From positions 2,703,001-2,767,000 of the forward strand of contig WPIO01000002.1 of NCBI GenBank assembly GCA_009760855.2: a stretch of DNA of 64,000 nucleotides. Reading direction: 5' to 3'. Below the pieces are notes generated by a model. The model searched no databases, was not told the DNA's origin, and saw nothing but the letters and a program-made list of their open reading frames with translations. Numbering within the stretch: position 1 is the first letter of the stretch; each line of letters opens with the position of its first letter. The translations under genes were made by a program, and so were the position numbers. Below are positions 12,560-25,799 of this stretch, in pieces. Source of the stretch: Cristatella mucedo. Taxonomy: Eukaryota > Bryozoa > Phylactolaemata > Cristatellidae.

Positions 12560-13770
12560 TGTGACAGGTGGAACTTCCACCAGTTACACTTGATGATATA
12601 GCGACCGACAGTGATTCGAGTTTAACCGAAGGTGACATTGATGACCAGTATGCTTCTTTTGATGTTCCGACGCCTAAACTAACGTCACAATCTGATCTTG
12701 ATGAATTGGTAGTGAATTCCTCGGTTCTAGACTAAAAGAGATATTCTTTCGCCCGGTACTACATTTACGTGGTATACACATCGTGAAAAAGAGTTTCTTC
12801 CGTACTTTTCGACGAAGGATTCACTAGACTATTGCAGCAACGTCGAACGTCGATTTAACCAAACAAAGAAGTGCCATGATCCATTGTTCGATCCGCAGTT
12901 TAAAAAAGTTTTACTTTGCAACGGCAACAAACTCTCCTCTTTGCAGATTCTGTACGGATGAACGAAACTCGAGGAAACACGAAAAATACTTTTCGATGAA
13001 ATCAAATGTAATAAATACCAGTGGCAGATATGCGGCAATTTAAAGGACGTCGACCTTTTGCTTGGATTTCAAGGTGGCAAAACAAAATATACGTGCTTCT
13101 TATGTATGTGTGATAGTCACGTGCTGATGCACGTCATCCCCGAAGGAATGACAGGCCAGAGCGAGCACAGTTTGTGCCTGGACCTCCATTTGTCGACAGC
13201 AAGAAAGTGCTACTTCCTTCCTGGCACGTATAGCTTTAACTAATGCAAAACAATGTAACGGCTCCGAACCAAGACGGCAATACCTTCAAGTACTTACAAG
13301 ATAAGTTTCCTCACATTAGCGAGGAAAAGATACAAGGTATCGTCTTGGTTAGTCCAGATAAGAAAATTGTTCGGAGACACAGTTCAAGTTACAAATGACT
13401 GTTGGAGTTGCCGACATGGAATGGATTAAAGTCTGTGTTAGAGAACTTTCTCGGCAATCACAAATCTTCTGCCTACAAGCGAATCGTTGGGAACACACAA
13501 TTCAACGCTACGCGGGACTTAGCAGAAGAACGAGTATTGAGAGACATTTTCTGAACTCTCACCTTGCCTATTTTCCGTCAAATTTAAGAGCATTGGGCGA
13601 GGAACGGTCAGAGGTTCCATCAAGACATACGTGAAATGGAGAGTAGATATCAAGGCTCCGGTAATATTAGCACGATGGCCGATTGCTGTTGGAACCAGAA
13701 GCACCACAACCCAGCTGCTGCTGAGCATAGCAGAAAATCGACCAAGAGGATGGTCAAAACAGTTGACTAA
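12560..13770 (+). pseudogene. Decayed copy of a repetitive protein family (transposon-like, unnamed)
   Basis: Reading through frameshifts and stops gives PHDPLFDPQFKKVLLCNGNK-like sequence near 12870-12930, then KYQWQICGNLKDVDLLLGFQ (about 13015-13075), KTKYTCFLCMCDS (13080-13120), FKYLQDKFPHISEEKIQG (about 13285-13340), FLGNHKSSAYKRIV (about 13450-13490) and RFHQDIREMESRYQGSGN (about 13605-13660). The order of motifs matches a multi-copy uncharacterised family that I recall from arthropod genomes and take to be transposon-borne. This copy has at least four frame breaks and is dead. Function unknown. Confidence 0.55.
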
Positions 13771-14072
13771 AAGGTAAACAATTTTAAATTGTACACGACC
13801 TAGTTGACAGTTTATTGTAAAAACCTAATGCACGTGAAAATATTGTAAAAAAATGCAAATTGATCAAGTAATTCGTGTTACGAGCTCCGGCACGGAACGA
13901 ATTAAACTTGGAAGCCAACGATCCGCTGTCTACGAAATGGGTCTACGCATATACCTATGACCTCGGTACAGTAACATACTAGTCGAGCGGTCTCGAGCTA
14001 ACGTAATTTTATTTAAGTGCATTATTTAGCACAAGGGTATACAAGAACCGGCTACTCATTTACGAGTTTGGT

Positions 14073-14088
14073 GGTCCTGAAAAGGACC
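14073..14088 (-). terminator. Histone 3' stem-loop of H2A copy 2
   Basis: The minus strand reads GGTCCTTTTCAGGACC, identical to copy 1, 29 nt past the stop. Confidence 0.95.
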
Positions 14089-14117
14089 GTTTTGTTGTCG
14101 CTGCGACGCTACTTCAA

Positions 14118-14510
14118 TTACGTCGACTTGGCTGCGGCCGCTGGCTTGTCCGACTTCTTGGGCAAAAGCACGGCCTGGATGTTGGGCAGCACACCGCCCT
14201 GCGCTATCGTCACGCCCGCCAGCAGCTTGTTCAGCTCCTCGTCGTTGCGCACGGCCAGCTGCAGGTGGCGCGGCACGATTCTCGTCTTCTTGTTGTCGCG
14301 CGCCGCGTTGCCGGCCAGCTCCAGCACCTCGGCCGCCAGATACTCCATCACGGCCGCCAGGTACACGGGCGCTCCGGCTCCCACGCGCTCCGCGTAGTTA
14401 CCCTTGCGCAGCAGCCTGTGAATTCTGCCGACCGGAAACTGCAGTCCGGCGCGCGACGACCTCGACTTGGACTTGCCAGCCGCCTTGCCTCCCTTACCAC
14501 GACCTGTCAT
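14118..14510 (-). CDS. H2A: Histone H2A, copy 2
   Basis: 130 aa, identical in protein to the gene at 1096-1488. Only silent or non-coding differences are visible (for example CCA/CCG near 14195 and TTG/TTA near 14496 on the plus strand). It is divergent from H2B copy 2 and has its own stem-loop. The near-identity of a roughly 1.1-kb unit with copy 1, against unrelated flanks, indicates recent duplication or gene conversion. Confidence 0.98.
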   Translation of the reverse strand: MTGRGKGGKAAGKSKSRSSRAGLQFPVGRIHRLLRKGNYAERVGAGAPVYLAAVMEYLAAEVLELAGNAARDNKKTRIVPRHLQLAVRNDEELNKLLAGVTIAQGGVLPNIQAVLLPKKSDKPAAAAKST

Positions 14511-15135
<625 letters not shown>

Positions 15136-15154
15136 ATGTCGGCAAGTCAACAAC

Positions 15155-15170
15155 GGCCCTTTTTAGGGCC
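15155..15170 (+). terminator. Histone 3' stem-loop of H2B copy 2
   Basis: GGCCCTTTTTAGGGCC, 19 nt after the stop, followed by the same ACCCA and AAGAGA context as copy 1. Similarity to copy 1 fades from about 15190. Confidence 0.93.
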
Positions 15171-15250
15171 ACCCATTAGTTTTTAAGAGATCTTTAATCA
15201 GCTCCAATTTTCTAACTGCCTTTAGCTACAATATATTCGTTTGATTAGAG

Positions 15251-15381
15251 CCAAAGAATTTAATCTATTCAGGAGCTTCACATTTGCCTCGGGGCTCAAG
15301 CCCGTGACCACTTACCATCAAATACAAACGTCTTGACCTAGGTCGAGGCGACATCTTATCGACGGGGCCAAACTAGTGCTG
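15251..15381 (-). repeat. tRNA-derived SINE, family B
   Basis: In reverse: a tRNA-like head near 15381 ('gtttggccccgtcgataaga'), a B-box-like 'gggcttgagccccgaggcaa', then a LINE-like end. Decayed but alignable with 31741 and 42191. Confidence 0.65.
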
Positions 15382-15389
15382 GTCGTTAC

Positions 15390-15880
15390 GTTTGCAATAT
15401 GGTGCATTAATGTTTTAAAATTATCAATATTTGCTAGTGAGCAGCTTAGATGCTACATTTGCAAAGAATTATAAGCTTCGTGGACTGACACTACGATCAA
15501 GAGCTGATTTCAGTGTTCGACGTTGCAATGCTGCTTCGCCCCATTGAAATGCAGGCGAGCCCATTAGATGTGGTAGAGCTCAGGAAGCGTGAAATTTTTT
15601 TGTATGGTTAACTGTAATGATGGTGTGCATTGTCTACGGGTTAATTCTACGTTTAAAGGGCTTCCTTTACGAAGCACAACTAAGCCGTGAGTAGGAGTGG
15701 ACCAACTTCTACCAATGCTGGGTGACAAAAGATGATTATAAATAAGACATTTTTATGACGGCCTAACAGAACGCAATCTTTTTAGGCACGTTGCGCATAT
15801 TCCAAAGGAAGTATGTCAGTTGCTTAGTGTTAGCATGCACAGGGTCGGCACGCGTAAGCTCTCAAAAAAGACAATTTACA
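15390..15880. other. Intergenic, nothing recognised
   Basis: No supported gene. Confidence 0.35.
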
Positions 15881-15884
15881 CGAA

Positions 15885-16200
15885 CCGAGAAAATAATAAG
15901 AATAACAATGCACTTGATAAAGTGCCCTCAGAGAGCTTAATCTCTCTCAAGGCGCTTTACATTTGCTGCAAAGAGAAAAGTGCTATGAGGAAGGAACGCG
16001 TGCGTCCGTAGCTCCGTTTTACATTTCAAGTCAATGAGCCTGAAGTCAGAGGGGAGTGATTCCGGACCTTGGGGGACATGCGAAGTAAAGGCACGGTCTC
16101 CATGGATTTGAGGTTGCTTAGAGGCACAAACTTAATGAGTATGAAGAACCGGCGATTCCCTAGCCTAGTGGGAAGTAGTTCGGATAGGAAGGCTGGACCA
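15885..16200 (-). repeat. LINE 3' end, decayed
   Basis: Reverse tail 'aaagtgccctcagagagctt' after an AAT-rich run (the LINE's ATT microsatellite), with a coding remnant 'cacggtctccatggatttga' at about 16090. Partial internal similarity to 2880-3080. Confidence 0.65.
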
Positions 16201-16245
16201 ACAGAACGAAGGAAACTAACAATCAGCCGGCAAAACCTTGAAGTC

Positions 16246-16965
16246 TAATAATAATAATAATAATTCACTTGATAAAGCGCCCTCAGATAACTTAATCTCT
16301 CTCTAGGCGCTTTACATTTGCTGTAAAGTGAAATGCAATTGAATGGTAAGTAAAATCATGCTTGAAAAACAAACGAAATGAATAATATGGTTAGGGGTGA
16401 CATGCACAGGGTCAGCATGCAAATGTGTCTATACCCTACTTGATGGGGAGAAAGAGCAGGTCGGCGGAAAGTAGTACAATGTGGCAATGGTGACGTTAAG
16501 GACAGACAAGCCTTACTGCAAAGTTGTGCATCAATCTGAGCAGTGAGGTACAGAAGTCGATACGGGTTTCGCAAATGCACGGACCAACTATAATTCACTA
16601 TCGCTGTCTTAACAGACCCGAATTGTGTGCAATGTTACTTACCTGAATGTAGGCTAGCTTGTCTGGAGCTGATACGCCAGCTGAGTTAACAGCCTCTCTT
16701 TGTATAGTGACAGAGGAGCCTTTACGGCTATCACCACCGCTTGCAGCGGCGATAAAGGATCGCCAACTGCAGGATTCGAATTCACGATCTCGGGTCCGAG
16801 GTCGTGAAAAGCAACTGCCTTACCTAGTGTGCCATCGCGGCTCACCAAATACGGCCATCTATCAAATGGTCAACGTGGAACAGGACATCCAGATTGCCTG
16901 CAGATGTTATAGGAGATTTGCTGGCCTACTCCATTTTGAGGGACCGGCTTTTCAATTGTAGGGTA
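16246..16965 (-). repeat. LINE 3' part, split by a SINE
   Basis: Reverse tail with ATT repeats at 16246, 'aggggtgacatgcacagggt' at about 16390, then coding remnants (IVKDSSHITPL-like region 16440-16600). The LINE resumes after the SINE at about 16910-16960 ('gagatttgctggcctactcc'). Confidence 0.7.
16676..16846 (-). repeat. tRNA-derived SINE, family A, inserted in a LINE
   Basis: In reverse: 'ggtgagccgcgatggcacac' head, B-box region with 'gtgaattcgaatcctgca', body and 'gctgttaactcagctggcg' end. Confidence 0.78.
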
Positions 16966-17204
16966 ACGCTAGTTGGGCGCCTTACCACTCGCTTCGAGAA
17001 AAGTAGTAACCAAAGAGTTAATGTAGTGCAAGCTAACGCTAGTCAAACATGCGAAAACGTACAAGAATAACCCCAAGGCAAGTTTGCAATGTCAAGCAAG
17101 AAGACGCTCAGCACGGTTGTTGAGTTGTAGGACCGTCGGCTAGTAGCATTCACTGAATCATACGCATGCAAGCAGGCATAGGAAAGCAGGTAAAGCAAGA
17201 CCAC

Positions 17205-17345
17205 TTAATGATAATAATAGTAATAATACATTTATATAATGCCCTCAGAGAACGTGATCTCTTTCTAGGCACTTTCATGTGCTGTAAAGGAAGCACGATG
17301 AAGTAATCAGTGGTAGCACGCACAATGCCAACAGGCATAGTCACT
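17205..17345 (-). repeat. LINE 3' tail
   Basis: Reverse tail: AAT repeats, 'atgccctcagagaacgtgat', 'tctaggcactttcatgtgct' and the 'agtggtagcacgcacaatgc' segment. Confidence 0.7.
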
Positions 17346-17689
17346 GGAGTGCAGAGAAAACTGAGCTGAACGGGCGAGTCTTTAACTAAGACGTAAGTGA
17401 TGCAAAGTCATTTCAGGTAATGACAGAAGAAGCCGGAAGTGAACTACAGACTTTCGATGCATACGATCCGAAGGCTCGATTTCCAGGCAATTTCTATTTA
17501 AAGCTAAGAATGGTGACGGGACGCCCGGACGCGGAGGAGTAGGAGAGTGGAGCACTGGAGGAGCAATGAGCAATGAGGGGCACTAGGCGAAGTGCAAACG
17601 AGCGAAGCGACCTGTAGTGCAGAGATAGCATCTTGAGCAAATATATTTGATGCTTGATTACGGTTTCAAAGGAAAACATTCACTTTTGA

Positions 17690-20640
17690 AAAACGGCTGT
17701 TTACTGTTTTCAAGTTTCAAAAACAGCTGTTAACAGCTGTTTTTACTATTTTTGCCAATTTTTCCCACTAATTTTATAGTCAATACCTAATGTTGTGATG
17801 AACACCGTTTTATTATATATCTTTCGTGATAAGTTCTAAATGAATACATTTTTACTTCTTATAATAATATTTCAAGAATACAAGTGCATTTAGCTACTTG
17901 TCTGAGAGACGCGATCTTAATTTTATACAGAAATTCACACAGACCAAAGAAAAATTTCAACTTCCATTGATGTCGATTTAATGGATAGAATTGCTTTGTA
18001 CAATTTCTAAAGATTTTCGTTACTCTGGCCTGTTTGTGAAGAGCGTGAATTCGGACTCGAGCCATTTGAAACGGCATTGCCTTCCTACTACAATTGCTGA
18101 TTCATCTTTTTGAAGCAAAAAATTCAATTCATCTTGGAGACAAGTTTACACTTTCGCCATCATTTGAAAACTGTTCGGCAACAACTTCTACATTTTTACT
18201 CTAAATAGACGAGACGCTAGATTTCCTGCGAAACTTAGATAGTTTTTGACGGGGCGACAGATGGATCTTTGAGACTGCAAAAGGGATTACTGAAATCTTT
18301 GTTCGATCGCTCTTCAACGCGACACTTCAAATTTTCCACGAGCTTGGTACTAACGTCATTATTCAGGTTAGAGAGCTTGTTGAACATGAACTCTAAAAAT
18401 TGTGTCAGCACTCATCAGTGTCGCGTCTTCTCGACTTAGATTCTCAACAGGAAGTTGAACAGGGTCCATCGCCTCCGGAAATTTTTTTAGAGCGTCAACA
18501 TGCTAAAATTCGGGCTTGTTTAGATAAGGATACCACGTCCAAGTTGGTCCATGCATTCGTGGCATCCCGTCTCGACTTCTGCAACTCGCTGCTTACTGGC
18601 CTACCGGCATGTGCGATCAGGCGATTGCAGCTGGTGCAAAACTCTGCAGCTAGCCTTGCCTGTCGTGAGCGTCACAGTTGCCACATCACACCTCTTCTCG
18701 CCGACCTGCACTGGCTACCAGTCAAACAACGGATTAACTTCAAGGTTTTGTCACTCACTTTTAGGTCACTACATTCTTTGGCTCCAGCCTATCTCTCAGA
18801 TCTACTCCCCCACCAGGCCAAGCATCGTACCACCCACTTTTCGGAATCCAACAGTCTACCAATACCTCGTACAAACCTCAAATCCTTTGAAGACCGTGGA
18901 TTTAGTTCGTATGCTCCCTAAGCCTGGAACTCCCTGCCAACTTGCGTCAGAACATCCTCTGACCTGACCACATTTCAAAAGAACTTAAAACACACCTATT
19001 TAGGACAGCATTGAGTGGGTCCATGTGATTCATCCTTCGTGCGCTTATTTGTGCTGACACTGTGCATGCTGCCACTAACCACATTTGCATGCTGACCCTG
19101 TGCATGTCACCCCTAACCATGTTATTCATGTTGTTTATCAAGCATGATGTTACTCACCATTCAATTGCATTTCCCTTTGCAGCAAATGTAAAGCGCCGAG
19201 AGAGAGAGATTAAGTTCTCTGAGGGCGCTTTATCAAGTGCATTATTATTGTTGTTATTATTATTATCCAACGTATAATGTATAATTTCTTTCCAGCACAT
19301 TGAATTCGGTTAGTATCTCGCGGATGGCGACTTCCATCTTTAATATCGGCTCTAACGTTGTGGGAATGTGGTTCCAGCCCGTCTTCGCATCAAGATGCAG
19401 TTCAATCTCATGTCCAAACTCAGCTTGTACTTTGGATTGAAAGACATTATTTAGAACAGTTGACCTTTTGATATATTTGATAAGCTTGCAGGATTTCATG
19501 AGCAGATCATGATTAAAATTTTAATCGACGTCTCCTTCTAATGTATCATCTCTGATCACTTCCAAATCCTTACTTGCTTCAAAATTGTCCATTTCATCAA
19601 CACAGTCACTATCCAGATTTAAATCGTGCACCTTAGTGCTCTTCTTGTACAATGTGTCACATACTCCACTCGATGACATCGATGTGGCTAATGCATTTCT
19701 CATTCACTGCTGCGCCGTCCTGAGTGGATCCCGCCAAATATCTCTCCACCGTTTTTCCAAAAACGCTCAAATGCTGTTTCATTGATTCAATTATATCGAG
19801 AGCAGTGCACGAACCAAATATGTGAACAAGACCCGTATTTATTTTTGCTTTATCGCCGCTGTCATGCATTTTGACTCCGAAGAATTGGCGTCCTCTTATG
19901 GTTGTGGTTGTGCATTCACTCACAGTCATCCTAAAATTTACTCCTCTCGTTTTTCCTTTGACGTCGGCAATCGTTTTGTTTCTCTTCTCTTCGTAATCTT
20001 TATCACATCGCTTTCATTCGCTGGAAGTTTTAATCCGTCCTGTGAGATTGATTGCCGTATATACTTGTTTGCAGTGATTGCTCCAATCAATATTCCAGCA
20101 GTAGCCAGATCGGTAACAATCTCCTTTCGACACTTTAGCCCCAGGAAATCGGAAATCGTTTTGGTTCTCTTATTTTTCACAGGCTCTTCCTTGATGTACA
20201 CCCTCCAGCAGGTTATTCAAAATCAGTTCCATGTATTTTCAGATGATTCTTTAACGTTGTCGTGAAGTTTGCAGAACATTTGATAATTTTAATGCATCTT
20301 CCACATTGACCTTCTAAATCTTCAGTAATTAAATTCTTTCGTTTTTCGTCGTATTCCAAAAGTGAAGCCATGGCTGAACAAAACGTCAATATTTTTTATG
20401 ACACAGATCAATTTAAGTAATATCTTACTTAATTCTTGCGAAACTGCACTTTAATTTGAGCTTTTGGACAATTTGATAAAAATTACACATTTCATATCCA
20501 TAATGAACATTGAAGCTTCAGTTGTAGTACGTATTTTTTTAAATTTCCGTCAGAAACAGTAAAATGTTAGAGAGAGCAGCTGTTTACCATTTGTTCTTAT
20601 TTTTGGAGAAACCAGCTGTTTTATTGTTACTGTTAAACAG
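17690..20640 (-). mobile_element. hAT transposon 2 (BED-finger type), degenerate, split by a LINE
   Basis: Minus-strand coding from about 20400 to 18100. The N-terminus begins MASLLEYDEKRKNLITEDLE with a BED-type C-C-H-H remnant (about 20270-20370). It continues TVTDLATAG-like (KEIVTDLATAGILIGAITAN, about 20090-20140), STQDGAAVN (about 19710-19740), KLIKYIKRSTVLNNVFQSKV (about 19430-19490) and EFNVLERNYTLYVG (about 19263-19310). A LINE (18490-19262) intervenes; coding resumes with PVQLPVENLSREDATLMS and EFMFNKLSNLNNDVSTKLVE down to about 18270. Outer boundaries are approximate; AACAGCTGTT-rich stretches near 17700-17750 and 20570-20640 may be the ends. Confidence 0.75.
18490..19262 (+). pseudogene. 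5'-truncated LINE inserted in hAT transposon 2
   Basis: Coding remnant AKIRACLDKDTTSKLVHAFV through SRLDFCNSLLTGLPACAIRR, LADLHWLPVKQRINFKVLSL and APAYLSDLLPHQ, then IPRTNLKSF; a 138-codon stretch stays open to 18921. The 3' end has 'gaccctgtgcatgtcacccc', 'gagattaagttctctgaggg' and ATT repeats ending at 19262. Only the C-terminal domain is left, as expected for 5' truncation at insertion. Confidence 0.85.
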
Positions 20641-20649
20641 TTACCAGAA

Positions 20650-21245
20650 ACCCAGCTTGCAGTGTTCGCACGTGAAACGAGGTGCCCAGGGCTGGTCTTT
20701 ATCCCCGAAAACATTACAAACGATGCTTTGTTGGCTTCGTGAAACTTAACAGATGCTAGCATGGAATACCTTTTTTGTGTTTTCTTGATACATTTTCCAA
20801 GCACTTAGCAAAAATGCATCTGGTCAGTGTAAGCAGCCTATTGATGCCATGTCAATCAAATATGGATATTCACTATTTTATTACTCTGCAATAACCTAGA
20901 ATAAAATTGTCATTTAAGGCACCTAAACTTTTACACATCTATCAATATTTCTGTAGAACGTTATGTCCGCTTAATCATCACTAATTCGGGTAACGGCCCA
21001 ATGCACGCTATAAGTGCAAACCTGACGTTCACACCGTGCCTAACAGCAAAGCCGGAGAATTTCAAAATGTCATTGCCTTGACCATGAAAGCAAAGTGTTC
21101 ACGGGAGAATAGCTCATTGCTCTTTATTATCGGCATACTGGATTATGAAAAGCACAATTTTTTCAAAGGAAAATAATAAATGAATTTAAATCAGAAACCT
21201 ATTGTAATAGAAATTGACAGCAGTCATTTATGAGAGAATGATTGA
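20650..21245. other. Intergenic, nothing recognised
   Basis: AT-rich DNA without a supported feature. Confidence 0.35.
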
Positions 21246-21252
21246 TCAAGTA

Positions 21253-21502
21253 CAGCATTTAGTGGGTCCCTGTGATTCGTCCTTCACGTGCTTATGCGTG
21301 CTGACACTGTGCATGCTGCCACTAACCACATTTGCATGCTGACCCTGTGCATGTCACCCCTAACCATATTATTCGTTTTGTTTGTTTTTCAAGCATGATT
21401 TTACTTACCATTCAATTTCTCTTTGCAGGAAATGTAAAGCGCCTAGAAAGAGATTAAGTTCTCTGAGGGCGCTTTATCAAGTACATTATTATTATTATTA
21501 TT
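21253..21502 (+). repeat. LINE 3' untranslated tail
   Basis: Begins 'cagcatttagtgggtccctg', holds 'gcatgctgaccctgtgcatg' and ends 'gcgctttatcaagtacatta' with ATT repeats. Severely 5' truncated. Confidence 0.85.
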
Positions 21503-21581
21503 AAGAGTTTTAAAATGGTCGTGATTAGAAGCATGCATATCACCACAAGAGCACATTTTCCATTTAATGCACGCAATTTAT

Positions 21582-21690
21582 AATAATAAGAATAATAATG
21601 CACTTGATAAAGCGCCCTCAGAGAACTTAATCTCTCTTTAGGCGCTTTACATTTCCTGCAAAGGGAAATTTGATACACAGGAGCGTGGAA
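21582..21690 (-). repeat. LINE 3' tail, opposite orientation
   Basis: Reverse tail 'cacttgataaagcgccctca' after AAT repeats, through 'aggcgctttacatttcctgc'. Tail-to-tail with the copy at 21253-21502, so the pair forms an inverted repeat. Confidence 0.8.
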
Positions 21691-21699
21691 AATCGTTCA

Positions 21700-22980
21700 A
21701 AACAAATGTTATAATCATCTAACATAAGAAAGAGGCGAATTTTGGAATACGGAATAGAAATAAATCTTGAAAAATCAAAACTAAGCGCAAGTCATAACAC
21801 CTCAAGACATTTAGCGTCGTCCGGAACGTGTCTACTTATATAGAGTGGTGCATTCTTTTTCCGTCGAAATGAGTGGTTTATCATGACTTCCGCTTCTGAT
21901 TAATTAATGCCCACAGTCGACACCGATACATCATTCTACGTTGTTACCGCTACATTATTCATTTGGGGTATATAGTGATCTGGGGCATTTACTGTTCATG
22001 TTTATACACACACCCGTTCATAAATACAGATTGTGGGCAGAATCACTGCGAACCGAATGCCAACGGGCCATATATATTATATTATATTATTTATGCATTA
22101 TATTGAATTTGGTGCACAATTAGAGAGTTTCAAACGAGCGAATTGAATCTTTAAATTGGAAGGTTCTAAGAGAAATTATGGAGCGTGCTGTTTTGCCAAA
22201 ATGTAAAGCGACGCAAAGCTATCCCCAGCTTTTTTGCCAACATTTAAAGCGACGCAAAGCTATCCACATGCCAAAGCTGGATTGACAGGGATAACCAATA
22301 TCGCGGGATGAAAAGTGGGCGACGCTCTCACAAATATCTAAATAGGCTCGCAAATAATAGGGCATGCGTACACGCGCACTTTCGCACAGGATAGTAAATG
22401 TGCTAACGCAGTTCACGTAATGCATAGCTTCCGTCAAGTGCGTTCACACAGCTTACAATCAGTAATTTGTGGGGTATGGGCGGCCATAAAGGCCAGCACA
22501 GGCCAGATAGCCGAAGGTCTAGTGACTTAGATGGCTAACACCACTTGGAGCCTCATCTTTGTCGGAGAGCCGTAAGAGCGGCGAGCTCATATAAGGCGTG
22601 CGAAAGTGAGCCACGCCCACGTCCGTACGAGCGTGTAAGAGACGGAGTAAGTATTGCACTTTGCACCCCCGGGGCAGCACATTGTCTGACTAAAAGCGGA
22701 CAGCGCTAGAGGGACTCGCGACGCAGTGCTGCTCTTCAAGAACGGCCTTCTCACACCCCTTTGACCGGTCCGCGAGTAGCTACTAATGCGCCGGACCGGA
22801 ACTGAGACTCCGCAGCGTGCTTGGCGCGCGCGCGTCCTTAGCTGGCACGAGCACCCTCGTTGTGCTTCACCTGCTCGTGCCAGACCGATGGAGGCGCTGA
22901 TCGACAGTCCTTGCGGCTTCGGACTGCTTGTCTGAAAACTGAGCTCCAACTTCGTTCGCTCCTTGACCTCTGTTGCGTGA
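21700..22980. other. Intergenic
   Basis: Apart from the short repeat at 22194, I see no gene. The 120-codon minus frame at 22587-22949 lacks a recognisable family and sits in GC-richer DNA. Confidence 0.35.
22194..22268 (+). repeat. Short direct repeat (two units of about 40 bp)
   Basis: 'aaagcgacgcaaagctatcc' occurs twice with a similar flank ('gccaaaatg' and 'gccaacatt'). Confidence 0.6.
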
Positions 22981-22989
22981 CAGTTCTAC

Positions 22990-23480
22990 ATTAATTTACG
23001 CACATACCAGCAAACCGTGCCACCACCGATCAAATGCCAGCTGCTCGCTGCATCGATGTGCATCCACTCTTTCCGGCTTGCACTTGTTTCCCATCGAGCA
23101 GTATGCATTGATGGTTCTGTCACTCACTTTTAGTTCCTTCAATTTTCTTGCTCTGACCTACCTATCGGAAATACTTCACCATCAGGCTTCGTATTTACCA
23201 TGAGCTTTTCTGACCCAGATCGCGTAGATGTGGCTGTAACCGACCTCATATCCTTTGGAGACAGTGTTTTCAGTTCGAATGCTCCCAAATGTTGAAACGT
23301 CTTTCCGACTGACGTCTCCATTTCCCCACTGCGTTGACGGCATGTGAAAAGGACCTAAACCTGAGCCCCGGTTTATCGAAGCAAAGCGAGATATTTAGTT
23401 CCCTCAGGCCGCAATACAAGCGTCTTCTTCATCAACATCGTCATCATCATTATCTTCTTATTATTATAATAAACGTATAC
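22990..23480 (+). repeat. Old LINE C-terminal remnant
   Basis: 'ttctgtcactcacttttagt' and 'gacctacctatcggaaatac' match the LINE C-terminal coding region (VLSLTFRSL, AYLSEI). Heavily decayed. Confidence 0.6.
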
Positions 23481-23499
23481 TTTAGCTGCTGCTTGAGAA

Positions 23500-24655
23500 G
23501 CAGCAGCGTTTATTTTTAGAAGCTTCAATAGACAGTGCTGCGAAGCGTTCTTACAACTAGTCGCACTAGGCGTAGTGTTAGATGCTAGACGTAGTGTTAG
23601 ATCAGCTACCTCAATCTGAGAGAGGAAGGTAGGAAATGAGATAACAGTCATTTTGATCAAATGTGTACCTTCAAATCAAGCCTGGCACCCGCTTGCGGGC
23701 TGAGTAGAATAATCAAGATCTCCGTTGTTTCGCAGCATGGAATTCCAAACTGATGGATGCAGTAAAACTCCGTTGTTAAACTCAGTCGATTTTTCTTCCG
23801 TCACCACCGTCGCGTACACAAGGGCTTGGGCTAACATTCAAAGTGATCGCAAATAATATCGCGCCAAATTACTGCACTGAAAAATAAAATGCAGTTTATA
23901 TCTTATCCAGCATAACTGATGCGGCTCAAGGGCTAGCGATTATTATGATTATATTAGCGATTATATAGTAGGGTTTGCAGCCGCCATTCTAATGTCGCAG
24001 CAGCTAATAATGAAAAGCCGTGTAGATCGTGATTGGGCACAGGCCAAAATCTATGCAGCATGAATTTAAAAATAATTTCTAGTCGTCTGTTTTCCTCTCC
24101 TAGCCTGAGCTCAAGAATAGAATAGGCTTTGCCTCGACTTCAACTCGGTCTGTCGTCGTTTGACTCTGGCCGCCAGCGGATGTATTGCTGCGATAAACCT
24201 ATTATTCAGAGGAGACGTGCCATATTTCACTACCGCACAAGTGTTGCATTCAGGCAGATAAACATTCCATTATAACAGATTTACGCTATTTACGCAAGCG
24301 TATTGTGCGTGACCAGTCACCCACAAGCTTGGCTGCCTAGGTGCAACAGCTCTGGCTCGAGCTGCGCATGTTTAAACGTGCGCAGCCAACAAAGTAGTAC
24401 AATATCGAGTCAATAATTGCGGTGTCGCGCACAGTTGCTGCAATTTACTCCAGTGTTTCGACATCTGTAAGCTCGTGATGAAAACTATGAGCAGGACTCA
24501 ATAGGCAGCAGAACATGCGTAAACCGTGCATCGGCTTGGTTCGCTGGCCGTAGATATTGATTTCAGTTAGATATGAGCACTTAGCTGATAGACGTCTAAC
24601 TCACGTAATGCACAAGGCACGCACACTCTTTCCCTGCTTATTTCTGTCAATTCCA
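23500..24655. other. Intergenic, nothing recognised
   Basis: No supported gene or named repeat. Confidence 0.35.
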
Positions 24656-24660
24656 CACAC

Positions 24661-24768
<108 letters not shown>

Positions 24769-25009
24769 GGTCTCCCTCTGTCTGTCTCTATAACACAGTT
24801 GCTGCTCACAGCGTTTATTGAGTAAAGAAGATTGTGGTGATGTTGAGACGACTTTAAAAGCTCGTGCAAACGTCGAAGAACTCAATTACTTAATGTCTCC
24901 GTGCAGACGTTTTTGTTCAGCAATCTCTATCGCCATCTTAAGCCGTATGAATCGGATTCGTTGTAACTTGGTCGTTCCTGTTCCAAAGTGATCACCACAT
25001 CAGCTCAAG

Positions 25010-25795
25010 TTTATCTACTTTTAGCTACATAATAGTGCTGAAATTCGGGCTTACTTAGCTAAGGAAACGACATCAAAATTGATTCATGCATTTGTTACAT
25101 CCCGTCTCGACCTCTGCAACTCACTTCTTGCTAGTCTACCAGCCTGTGCATTCGGGCGCTTACAGTATGTACACAAATCTGCATCTAGGCTTGTCTGTCG
25201 TGAGCGTCACAGTTGCCACATTAACCACTTCTCGCAGACCTACACTGGATCTCAAATAAGTAGCGTATTGACTTCAAGGTTCTGTCACTCACTTTTAGGT
25301 CCCTTCATTCTCTGGCTCCAGCCTACCTATTAGAAATATTCTCAAACCAGCCCAGACATCGCACCACCGCTTTTCTGACTCAAATCGCGTAGCTCTGTCT
25401 CAAACTACGCTCAAATCCTTTGGAGATCAGGCCTTCAGTTCGTATTCTCTTAAAGCCTGGAACTCACCTCACCCCGAAAGAGTGACGACATCCCCTGACT
25501 TGACGACATTTACAAATAAGCTAAAACGCAACTGTTTCTCGCAGCATTTGGTCAGCATCCTTGTGATTTTTCCTTTGCGTGGCGATGTGCTCTGACACTG
25601 CGATCATTACCACTAACCGCATGTGCATGCTGATAATGCGCACGGCTCCTTAATCATGCTTTGTTTGCTTGCATTCTGCATGCTACCGTTAACCGTTTGA
25701 TCATGGTTCCGTTACAGCACGCCGTGTAAGGTGCCTAGAAAGTGATTAAGTTCTCCGTGGGCGCTGTAACAATGTATTATTATTATTACTCGTAT
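25010..25795 (+). pseudogene. LINE C-terminal remnant with 3' tail
   Basis: LIHAFVTSRLDLCNSLLASL and RLVCRERHSCHIN are readable at 25079-25230. Frameshifts follow; the tail has 'aaagtgattaagttctccgt' and 'gggcgctgtaacaatgtatt' with ATT repeats. Confidence 0.78.
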
Positions 25796-25799
25796 ATCA

